Shown here: positions 1 to 7,331 of the stretch, piece by piece
Position numbering within the stretch: position 1 is the stretch's first letter
Layout: every line of letters starts with the position of its first letter
Assembly (NCBI GenBank): GCA_031278595.1
Contig: JAITKE010000069.1
Coordinates: 1 to 7,615, forward strand
Reading direction: 5' to 3'
Source: Puniceicoccales bacterium
Lineage (GTDB): Bacteria > Verrucomicrobiota > Verrucomicrobiia > Opitutales > JAIRLG01
DNA length: 7,615 bases
Program-made: the position numbers and the translations under genes
The notes under the pieces: model-generated
The model's input: the letters and a program-made list of their open reading frames with translations, nothing else
What the model was told of the DNA's origin: nothing
The model's database searches: none

Positions 1-631
1 TCTTCGAGTCATTGGGGTCGATGGACCAAATCGCCAGGTCACTCAGCAGCCCCGCCGCCGGCACATAGGCCTGCATGGGGGCATGAATTCCGGTGAAGAG
101 AGATTGCGGAATGCGCCTGTCCTGGTCGGAAGGGTTTTCCGCGACGATGAATATCTGCGTATTATTAAAAATATCCGCAATTTGGTTCTCGTCCCTATCC
201 CCCGTCGGCGTTTTGAACAAGTCCTCCGGGACGATTTCCAGAAACACGAGGCGCTTGGGGTTGAGGTATAAACTCCCGGCGGAGAGCTCTGCCCCTCCGG
301 GCTCCTTCCCCGTCAGGGCACGGATGAAGTTTTTGCTGTTTTCCCCACCGCTGCTGTATAGGCCGAAGGGATTGAGCGCGGCAACGGCTTCAGTCGTGTC
401 GAGAAAAGGCGGGTAAGTCTGGTATTCCGCATAATAATCGCGCAGGGCATGGATGAATCGCTGGAACTGCATCTGTCCCTGCTTCTGCATCACCGAGAGA
501 CGGGCCGAGTTCACGGCCGGCACGATGATCATCATCAAAATCAGCATGATGGAGACGACCGTCATCATCTCGATCAGCGTCATCCCTGAAATCCTAGAGG
601 GCGTCGTCAAATCAGGCAGCAACTTCTTCAT
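1..631 (-). CDS. Prepilin-type (type IV pilin/pseudopilin-like) protein, 3' end cut by window edge
   Basis: The minus strand is open from ATG at 631-629 to the window edge, giving 210 residues without a stop. The N-terminus starts MKKLLPDLTTPSRISG and is followed by MTLIEMMTVVSIMLILMMII. This is a class III signal peptide: a 16-residue basic leader, Gly at -1, Glu at +5 of the mature protein (E21), and a hydrophobic helix of about 20 residues that would be cut and N-methylated by a prepilin peptidase. The rest is soluble, rich in aromatic and charged residues (for example residues 62-75, RDYYAEYQTYPPFL). This fits a globular pseudopilin head of a type II secretion or type IV pilus-like system, or one of the many standalone prepilin-like proteins of Verrucomicrobiota. 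Upstream AGGGA lies close to the ATG as a weak ribosome binding site. No other pilus gene is visible, so the exact role is unknown. The motif is certain; the function is only a class. Confidence 0.88.
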   Translation of the reverse strand, partial: MKKLLPDLTTPSRISGMTLIEMMTVVSIMLILMMIIVPAVNSARLSVMQKQGQMQFQRFIHALRDYYAEYQTYPPFLDTTEAVAALNPFGLYSSGGENSKNFIRALTGKEPGGAELSAGSLYLNPKRLVFLEIVPEDLFKTPTGDRDENQIADIFNNTQIFIVAENPSDQDRRIPQSLFTGIHAPMQAYVPAAGLLSDLAIWSIDPNDSK

Positions 632-730
632 CTTGTTCCCTAATTCATCTGATAGGTCCTAGGTGTCCTTTTTTCATTCCCTTCCTCTCTTTTTCTCTTT
701 GTCAACCTTTTGTTTGACGACACCCTCTAG
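594..730 (-). promoter_or_regulatory. 18-bp inverted repeat bracketing the start of the prepilin gene
   Basis: Positions 713-730 (upstream leader) and 594-611 (codons 7-13 region of the prepilin gene) are complementary over 18 bases with one G-U type position. In the transcript they would form a long stem with a 101-nt loop that contains the ribosome binding site and start codon. A TTGACA box lies at 705-700 (-), just downstream of the outer arm, but the -10 at normal spacing is poor. A 10-codon reading frame (677-645, MKKGHLGPIR) lies in the loop upstream of the real start. The role is inferred. It may be a translational control stem, or the trace of an inverted duplication. Confidence 0.5.
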
Positions 731-801
731 AGTGCGTCCTTAACGAACCGGAGAAAAATTTCCCATTCCGCATATCCTTCCCAAAATGTCTACGAAGACT
801 C

Positions 802-816
802 GACTTCGCCGAAGTC
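802..816 (-). terminator. Short hairpin downstream of the lipoprotein gene
   Basis: GACTTCGCCGAAGTC is a self-complementary sequence, with an extra AGACT/AGTCT pairing possible around it. It lies about 65 nt past the lipoprotein stop and could end that transcript. There is no good T-run on the minus strand, only a later TTTT, so intrinsic termination is not well supported. The remaining 632-882 interval holds no gene that I can support. Confidence 0.25.
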
Positions 817-826
817 TAGGGACTTT

Positions 827-907
827 TTACTCGATGACAATCCCATCTTCGCACCCTGAGGACAGGGGCACCAAAGAAGGTTTCACTCGATGACGATCAC
901 ATCTTCG
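827..907 (-). repeat. Imperfect direct repeat duplicating the 3' end of the lipoprotein gene
   Basis: Positions 883-907 (last codons plus TGA of the lipoprotein gene) recur at 827-851, 56 nt downstream, with 22 of 25 identical. Read on the minus strand in the matching frame, the copies give EDVIVIE-stop and EDGIVIE-stop. Of the three differences, one is synonymous, one swaps TGA for TAA, and one changes V to G. Weaker similarity (GCCCC...GAAGATG) extends further upstream with an indel. The downstream copy is in another frame than the gene, so it is not translated as part of it now. Confidence 0.7.
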
Positions 908-1905
908 TCGCCATGGGGGCTGAGCTCGATGGAAGAGGCTTGTGGAGCCGTCTCTCCGGGAAAAGACTCCAAAACGGTGGCCTCTGGGGCGACGGCGGCT
1001 TCCTTCGCCCTGCCCTCGACGTTCACCGGAATGAGGAGCAGCTGGTACCCGGGAGCGGTGACGAAGAGGGAGCCCTGAGCCCGGTAGCCCATGCCGGAAA
1101 TTTGGGTTTCCGCCGAGCATTGCCCTCCGGGAATCGAGACCTCCGGCATCACGATGTCCTCCGGAATGTCCGTCGTCACGTTGAGGTATAGGCCACTGGA
1201 AGGCACGGGATGATCCACTCGGAAGGCAAGGCTCTGCCGCTCGAACCCGGACAGCCGTAGGGTCTCCGGTGAGGCGTAGATCGGCGCCGGGTCGACGAAG
1301 AAATCGCCCAGATCTAGGGAGCCTCCGCTCCCCTGCAGCGTCAAACGGTAGTTCCTGTCCGCCTCCACCGGCGGGACGATGAACTCCATCATATGGTCGT
1401 TGAACACCCGCGTTTCCGCCAGCCTGTCGTCGAAGACGACGCGGTCATCGCGGCGGAAACCACGACCCAGGACTACGACCTTGGTGCCCGAAATACCCCG
1501 GCAGGCGTCGAGGGACAGGAGGCAGCGGTTCGAAATCTGAAACTCGTAGAGCTGGGAACGCTCCGTCTTGGTCACCACCTCCCGACCGGAACAGACATCG
1601 TACTCCAGTTCGTAGTAATAATGGGCACGGTCGCGCTGGGGCGAAAAGCGGTAGTCGCAGACGAAGATCCTGTCCCCCAGCTCGCTCCGTTTCATGGGCT
1701 GTCGTTTCCCGTCGATGACGATGAAGGGGCGCAGGCTCTGGGGAATGACTTCGCGGCTTGGCACGTGAACCGCCATCGTCATGGTGTAGATATGGGAGGA
1801 ATTCTGCGGCAGACGAGCGGGCGTCAGATTATCGATGGTCGTCCGGCAGGCCGACAATAGCCCTAGTGCCGACAGACAGGAGAGCTTCAGAAATCGATTC
1901 TTCAT
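883..1905 (-). CDS. Putative lipoprotein with IPT/TIG-like domain
   Basis: This 340-residue protein begins MKNRFLKLSCLSALGLLSAC: a basic n-region, a hydrophobic segment and a lipobox L-S-A-C with Cys20 as the lipidation site. It is therefore an exported lipoprotein, probably anchored in the outer membrane. Residues about 135-190 (RGISGTKVVVLGRGF ... FIVPPVEADRNYRLTL) resemble an IPT/TIG immunoglobulin-like fold: an opening G-x-x-V-x-x-x-G-x-G-F and a VPP strand end. Residues 210-295 form a second beta-rich region. The tail ends in acidic GDEDVIVIE. I do not recognise a named family, and no enzyme motif is visible. It is divergent from hemW with only 44 bases between the starts, and no clear Shine-Dalgarno precedes the ATG. 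Its 3' end is tandemly duplicated downstream. A structural or binding role at the cell surface is inferred from the fold type only. Confidence 0.8.
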   Translation of the reverse strand: MKNRFLKLSCLSALGLLSACRTTIDNLTPARLPQNSSHIYTMTMAVHVPSREVIPQSLRPFIVIDGKRQPMKRSELGDRIFVCDYRFSPQRDRAHYYYELEYDVCSGREVVTKTERSQLYEFQISNRCLLSLDACRGISGTKVVVLGRGFRRDDRVVFDDRLAETRVFNDHMMEFIVPPVEADRNYRLTLQGSGGSLDLGDFFVDPAPIYASPETLRLSGFERQSLAFRVDHPVPSSGLYLNVTTDIPEDIVMPEVSIPGGQCSAETQISGMGYRAQGSLFVTAPGYQLLLIPVNVEGRAKEAAVAPEATVLESFPGETAPQASSIELSPHGDEDVIVIE

Positions 1906-1949
1906 AAAAATGCCCAGTCAGCCTTCAGGGTAAAGGCTTCCGGTGTATC
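1906..1949. promoter_or_regulatory. 44-nt divergent intergenic region with a 6-bp inverted repeat
   Basis: The starts of the lipoprotein gene (-) and hemW (+) are separated by only 44 bases, so both promoters must overlap or extend into the neighbouring coding sequence. An inverted repeat AGCCTT / AAGGCT with a 7-base spacer lies at 1920-1938. It could be an operator or a leader hairpin. I see no convincing -35/-10 pair and no strong ribosome binding site for either gene. Confidence 0.35.
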
Positions 1950-3167
1950 ATGCAAGCACAAGCTGTCGGGAGAACGCCGTTGGGACTTTACCTGCATGTC
2001 CCGTTCTGCGCCCACCGCTGCGACTACTGCGCCTTCTACCGGGAGGAGCCCCGCCGCTCGGCCATCGAGCTCTATCTCTGGGGGATCCGCCGTTCGCTGG
2101 AAGATCTGGCCCTGACGCGCCCGCCGGACACGATTTACTGGGGAGGTGGTACGCCGGGAGTGCTGACTCCGAACGACCTCCTGCTCATCGGGAATGCGAT
2201 TCAGGCCCTGCCCTTCTACAGTCCGCCGATGGAGTGGACGGTGGAATTGGCCCCGAATACGGTTCGGGTGGAGAAATTGCTCGCCCTGCGGGGCCTGGGC
2301 GTGAATCGGCTTTCGATGGGCGTGCAGAGCTTTTTTCCAAAAACTCTGCGGCGGCTCGGCCGGCGGCAGAATCCAGAACAGGTCTTTAGGGCCTACGACG
2401 CCCTGCGCCATTGCGGCTTTGGTAATCTGGGACTGGACCTCATTTTTGCGATTCCGGACCAGACGCTGACGGAATGGGAAGAGGACCTGAGAGCGGCCAT
2501 TCGGCTCCGGCCGGAGCATATTTCCACCTACAACCTAAGCCTGGAAGGCGACGCGAAGATGAATCGTTCCGCCGGGCCGCCGACGGAAGCGGCGCTCGAG
2601 CGGGAGCGGGACTTCTATCGATTGACGGTGGAATTCCTGGAATCCGCCGGTTATCGGCAGTACGAGGTTTCCAACTTCTGCCTCCCGGGTCGCGAATCAC
2701 GGCATAACCTCCACACCTGGCGGATGGCGGACTGGATTGGCCTCGGCCCCTCCGCCAGCTCGCAGTACGATCGCCGGCGCTACACCCAGTACCCCTCTCT
2801 CCGGCGCTGGGCCCAGGCCCTACGGGAGGGAACGCCCTCCTTTACCCTGGAAAAAGTCCTCGACGAGCGAATTCTTTTTACCGACAGCTGCATTTTCGGC
2901 CTACGCCTAAAGGAGGGCATCGACCTCGGCCTCCTGCAGAGGCGTTTGGGGCCGGCTTTCGATGCCTCCGGCATCGGGCCCGCTGCGCGGGCCGCCCGAG
3001 GGGAAAAGGGGCCCCGCCCCTTTTCCCCTCGGGCAAAGCCGGCCCCCAATACCTCCAGCCCATCGCGCACCCCACTCGTCGGGAGTATGTCCCTGGCTCC
3101 CCTGGAAGGCTTTTTCCAAACACTCATCGATGCCGGCTATATGTGCTCCCCGGCATCATCCCGATAG
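1950..3167 (+). CDS. hemW: HemW-like radical SAM protein (heme chaperone family), C-terminus disrupted
   Basis: HemW-type radical SAM proteins were long annotated as oxygen-independent coproporphyrinogen oxidase-like; they bind a 4Fe-4S cluster and heme in the cytoplasm. Residues 20-27 hold the cluster motif C-AHR-C-DY-C (CxxxCxxC), without the extra CxC cysteine of true HemN. Other family marks are YWGGGTP (63-69), GVQSF (124-128), GLDLIFAIP (161-169), YEVSNF (238-243), RHNLHTW (251-257) and WIGLGPSA (262-269). The HemN_C-like region starts near residue 300. It is broken up after LGPAF (333-337) by a 99-nt palindromic element (about residues 333-366). The frame then resumes with a recognisable HemW helix (LEGFFQTLIDAGY, 385-397) and meets TAG after residue 405. 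The same frame continues to TGA at 3288-3290. The N-terminal identification is firm; whether the protein is functional is open. The ATG at 1950 is used because the cluster motif follows at the usual distance. Confidence 0.93.
   Translation: MQAQAVGRTPLGLYLHVPFCAHRCDYCAFYREEPRRSAIELYLWGIRRSLEDLALTRPPDTIYWGGGTPGVLTPNDLLLIGNAIQALPFYSPPMEWTVELAPNTVRVEKLLALRGLGVNRLSMGVQSFFPKTLRRLGRRQNPEQVFRAYDALRHCGFGNLGLDLIFAIPDQTLTEWEEDLRAAIRLRPEHISTYNLSLEGDAKMNRSAGPPTEAALERERDFYRLTVEFLESAGYRQYEVSNFCLPGRESRHNLHTWRMADWIGLGPSASSQYDRRRYTQYPSLRRWAQALREGTPSFTLEKVLDERILFTDSCIFGLRLKEGIDLGLLQRRLGPAFDASGIGPAARAARGEKGPRPFSPRAKPAPNTSSPSRTPLVGSMSLAPLEGFFQTLIDAGYMCSPASSR
2948..3046 (+). repeat. Cloverleaf palindromic element 1 (inside hemW, in frame)
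   Basis: This is a perfect four-way junction of 99 nt. The closing stem is GGGGCCGGCTTT (2948-2959) with its complement at 3035-3046, 12 bp. Hairpin 1 is 2960-2976 (CGATGCC, loop TCC, 7 bp). Hairpin 2 is 2977-2993 (GGCCCGC, loop TGC, 7 bp). Hairpin 3 is 2994-3034 (GCCCGAGGGGAAAAGGGGC, loop CCC, 19 bp, no mismatch). No base at the junction is unpaired. The length is 33 codons, and the hemW frame stays open through it, coding a Gly/Pro/Arg/Lys-rich stretch (for example GEKGPRPFSPRAKPAP). The closing-stem sequence CCGGCTTT and hairpin 2 recur, in reverse orientation, in the element at 6603-6692. Confidence 0.9.
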
Positions 3168-3235
3168 TCCCTCGCCCTCGACGATGCCGGCTGCCCGTTT
3201 CCCTCGGCGTCATCCCGGTATTCTCTCACCCTCGA
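3128..3235 (+). repeat. Tandem duplication of 54 nt in the hemW 3' end
   Basis: Two adjacent 54-nt copies (3128-3181 and 3182-3235) share 41 of 54 positions, both starting CGATGCCGGCT and ending CCCTCGA. Since 54 is 18 codons, the frame is kept. Copy 1 encodes DAGYMCSPASSR, then TAG, then SLALD; copy 2 encodes DAGCPFPSASSRYSLTLE. The amber codon of copy 1 sits exactly where copy 2 has TAT (Tyr). Copy 2 leads directly into the family-like C-terminus. Confidence 0.85.
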
Positions 3236-3290
3236 GGGCCTCCTGCGCTGCGACGCCATCGGGGCCGAGATTCTGGCGCTGATGGAGTGA
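3168..3290 (+). pseudogene. hemW: In-frame remnant of the hemW C-terminus beyond the amber codon
   Basis: After the TAG at 3165-3167 the hemW frame stays open to TGA at 3288-3290. It reads ...RYSLTLEGLLRCDAIGAEILALME, which has the form of the conserved HemW end (a short strand, LT-x-EG, and a terminal helix). The span 1950-3290 is exactly 447 codons with this single internal stop. As written, the genome makes a protein lacking this end. The alternatives are a nonfunctional allele, a tolerated truncation, stop readthrough, or a sequence error in the duplicated region. TAG also ends alaS in this window, so TAG is probably an ordinary stop here. Confidence 0.75.
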
Positions 3291-3338
3291 AGATTCCACC
3301 GCTAAAATTTAAAGATGTCGCCGCCAAAATCTCCCCGC

Positions 3339-3444
3339 TGCGCCGCCTTGGAGCCCTGCGGGCTCCCGTCCGCTGCGCGGACGGCGAGGACTGGCTGCGG
3401 GGGCGAAGCCCCCCCCCACGGCCAGTCCTCGCCAAGGCGGCGCA
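3339..3444 (+). repeat. Cloverleaf palindromic element 2 (between hemW and alaS)
   Basis: The closing stem is TGCGCCGCCTTG (3339-3350) pairing with 3433-3444, 12 bp or 13 with the next G/C. Hairpin 1 is 3351-3365 (GAGCCC, loop TGC). Hairpin 2 is 3366-3384 (CCGTCCGC, loop TGC, 8 bp). Hairpin 3 is 3385-3431 (CGAGGACTGGC stem, 11 bp), with an inner GGGGGC-GAA-GCCCCC hairpin and an internal loop caused by a run of nine C at 3409-3417. Total length is 106 nt. The three-hairpin order and the loops match element 1, although the arms differ. It lies between convergent genes and could also serve as a bidirectional transcription barrier; there is no T-run to support intrinsic termination. Confidence 0.88.
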
Positions 3445-3465
3445 CAAAAACACCTCAAAAGCTAG

Positions 3466-3514
3466 CTAAGCCTCCAATCTCCGAATGCCAGCTATCAACA
3501 CTTCCGAATGCCCT
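3466..3514 (-). repeat. Degenerate tandem repeat extending from the alaS 3' end
   Basis: CCGAATGCC occurs at 3481-3489 and 3504-3512. AGCTA occurs at 3464-3468 and 3490-3494. CTAAGC followed by C/T and TCC occurs at 3466-3475 and again at 3515-3524, where it is the end of alaS (Ala codon plus TAG). Together these are two diverged units of about 23-26 nt that duplicate the alaS end, including its stop codon, just downstream of the gene. Confidence 0.55.
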
Positions 3515-6508
<2,994 letters not shown>

Positions 6509-6522
6509 GGTCTAGGCCCCGC

Positions 6523-6551
6523 ATTGTGTAGGCCGGAGCCTCGCCTTTCAA
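6523..6551 (-). promoter_or_regulatory. Possible sigma70-type promoter of alaS
   Basis: On the minus strand TTGAAA (6551-6546) and CACAAT (6528-6523) are separated by 17 bases, matching the consensus at 5 of 6 and 4 of 6. The start codon at 6508 would follow a leader of only about 8 nt. No strong Shine-Dalgarno is present. A hairpin AAGTGC / GCACTT lies just upstream at 6568-6584. Confidence 0.3.
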
Positions 6552-6602
6552 TCCCCGAATGGAAGGAAAGTGCCTTCCGCACTTCGCTCCTCTGATCTGC
6601 TC

Positions 6603-6692
6603 CCGGCTTTCCCCCAGAGGGCCCAGGACTTTGTCCTGGGCCCTCTGGGGAGCCCGCGAAGCGGGCATAATTCCTTCGGAATTGAAAGCCGG
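6603..6692 (-). repeat. Cloverleaf palindromic element 4 (upstream of alaS, reverse orientation)
   Basis: The closing stem is CCGGCTTTC (6603-6611) with 6684-6692, 9 bp. On the plus strand the long hairpin comes first: 6612-6650 (CCCCAGAGGGCCCAGGAC, loop TTT, 18 bp, perfect). Then 6652-6666 (GCCCGC, loop GAA, GCGGGC) and 6669-6683 (AATTCC, loop TTC, GGAATT). Only A6651 and two bases at 6667-6668 are unpaired. Total length is 90 nt. Read on the minus strand the order (short, short, long) matches element 1, and the closing stem core and middle hairpin are nearly identical to it. Confidence 0.9.
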
Positions 6693-6710
6693 CCCCCCGA
6701 AGGCGCATCG

Positions 6711-6780
6711 AACAAAGCCGTATCCAGCTACGGAAAAGGGACGAAAAATCCCTTGACGTCGGTGGCATAAGCCCTTTGTT
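6711..6780. other. Weak cloverleaf-like fold, possibly a decayed element
   Basis: AACAAAG (6711-6717) pairs with CTTTGTT (6774-6780), 7 bp. Inside are CCGTA/TACGG (6718-6733, 6-nt loop), AAGGGA/TCCCTT (6736-6754, 7-nt loop) and a minimal GGC/GCC (6764-6773). The topology is that of the strong elements, but the arms are short and 11 bases are unpaired, so chance is possible. The rest of the 6509-6927 non-coding stretch holds the alaS promoter region, element 4 and the leader repeats listed separately. Confidence 0.3.
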
Positions 6781-6872
6781 GAGCGCCCAGATGCCGCGCT
6801 GATGGGCAAGAGGCTTTGTGAAGAGGGTTCTGGTTCTGTGAAGGGGTTTCTTCATCCGTGGCAGAGGTCTTA

Positions 6873-6908
6873 ATGGAGGCAGTGGCAAAAGTGTTGTGGG
6901 TATCGTGA
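6873..6908 (+). CDS. Possible 11-codon leader ORF upstream of rpmJ
   Basis: ATG at 6873 is preceded by GCAGAGGT, a spacing and sequence that resemble the rpmJ start itself, and reads MEAVAKVLWVS then TGA at 6906-6908, 19 nt before the rpmJ start. It arises from a repeat of the rpmJ start region. It could be a translated leader or a decoy, or simply a by-product of the duplication. No codon evidence is possible at this length. Confidence 0.2.
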   Translation: MEAVAKVLWVS

Positions 6909-6918
6909 AGACAGTGGC

Positions 6919-6923
6919 GGAGG
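6919..6923 (+). promoter_or_regulatory. Shine-Dalgarno of rpmJ
   Basis: GGAGG lies four bases before the ATG at 6928. It is the clearest ribosome binding site in the window; most other genes here have weak ones or none. It supports this start. Confidence 0.65.
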
Positions 6924-6927
6924 TGTT

Positions 6928-7053
6928 ATGAAGGTCGTGTCGTCTTTGAAGTCCTTGAAGAGACGCCATGCGGACTGCCGGGTCGTGCGGCGCAAGGGAC
7001 GGATTTACGTCATCTGCAAGAGTCATCCGCGCTTCAAGGCCCGCCAGGGCTGA
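6928..7053 (+). CDS. rpmJ: 50S ribosomal protein bL36, YkgO-like
   Basis: This 41-residue protein begins MKVVSSLKSLKRRHADCRVV, followed by RRKGRIYVICKSHPRFKARQG. It is clearly bL36, a small basic protein of the large ribosomal subunit. Standard zinc-binding bL36 uses C11, C14, C27 and H33. Here the first ligand is His (H14-x-x-C17), C30 matches C27, and the position of the final His is Phe36, with a His three residues earlier (H33). This is the pattern of the YkgO class, usually seen as zinc-independent. It lies 18 nt upstream of the bL31 gene on the same strand, so the two are probably co-transcribed, as ykgM and ykgO are neighbours in E. coli. I see no Zur-type operator. The length is normal for the family. 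Confidence 0.95.
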   Translation: MKVVSSLKSLKRRHADCRVVRRKGRIYVICKSHPRFKARQG

Positions 7054-7071
7054 GGAAAATTTGTCGTCGTC

Positions 7072-7320
7072 ATGAAAAAGGAGATCCATCCCGATGCCCG
7101 ACCGGTCTGCTTCTGCGACATCTCCACCGGCCGGCGTTTCCTGACGATTTCGACGCTGCGCTCCAGGAACAAGGAGCTGATCGATGGGGTGGAGTACGAG
7201 CTCATTTACCGCGACGTGACCTCCGATTCCCATCCGGCCTACACCGGCGAGAAGCGCCTTGTCGATACCGCCGGCCGGGTCGAGAAATTCCAGAGCAAGT
7301 TCCTGCGCCGACGGCATTGA
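7072..7320 (+). CDS. rpmE: 50S ribosomal protein bL31, type B
   Basis: This 82-residue protein begins MKKEIHPDARPVCFCD and contains SHPAYTGEKRLVDTAGRVEKF, the signature end of bL31. The internal insertion (STLRSRNKELIDGVEYELIYRDVTSDSHP) and the lack of CxxC before HP mark the type B (YkgM-like) form. Oddly, C13-F-C15 falls where zinc-binding type A bL31 has its first C-x-C pair, while the second pair is replaced by T-S-D-S, so at most half a zinc site remains. bL31 bridges the large and small ribosomal subunits. It follows bL36 after 18 nt. GAGGA lies about 14 bases before the ATG, too far to be a good binding site, so translational coupling to rpmJ is possible. Confidence 0.96.
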   Translation: MKKEIHPDARPVCFCDISTGRRFLTISTLRSRNKELIDGVEYELIYRDVTSDSHPAYTGEKRLVDTAGRVEKFQSKFLRRRH

Positions 7321-7331
7321 GGGCCTATCCA

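Larger units (their letters stand above)
6814..6927 (+). repeat. Degenerate tandem repeats in the rpmJ leader
   Basis: Two sets are visible. CTTTGTGAAGAGGGTTCTGG and TTCTGTGAAGGGGTTTCTTC (6814-6852) form a pair of about 20 nt. Downstream, a unit starting GTGGC-RRAGGTSTTATG-like recurs at 6859, 6882 and 6914; the last two are offset by 32 nt and the last contains the real rpmJ ribosome binding site and start. The first copy also carries a purine-rich stretch and an ATG (6873). Confidence 0.5.

Noticed and set aside
83..662. Small plus-strand frames at 83-271, 93-416 and 453-662
   Set aside because: They are antisense to the prepilin gene, whose signal peptide and open frame are clear.
827..1120. 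97-codon frame ending in GCEDGIVIE
   Set aside because: Overlaps the lipoprotein gene in another frame; only its end is meaningful, as a duplicated tail. Reported as a repeat instead.
3165..3167. TAG as a pyrrolysine or reassigned codon in hemW
   Set aside because: alaS ends with TAG in this window, and the aligned codon of the second copy is TAT, one base away. A simple nonsense change is more likely.
2948..3444. CRISPR array or attC-type integron site
   Set aside because: There are no equal-length direct repeats with unique spacers, and no R-box core sites or integrase. Arms differ between copies.
6928..6928. Zur operator upstream of the bL36-bL31 pair
   Set aside because: No AT-rich palindrome of the known Zur type was seen in 6781-6927; the region is made of G-rich short repeats.
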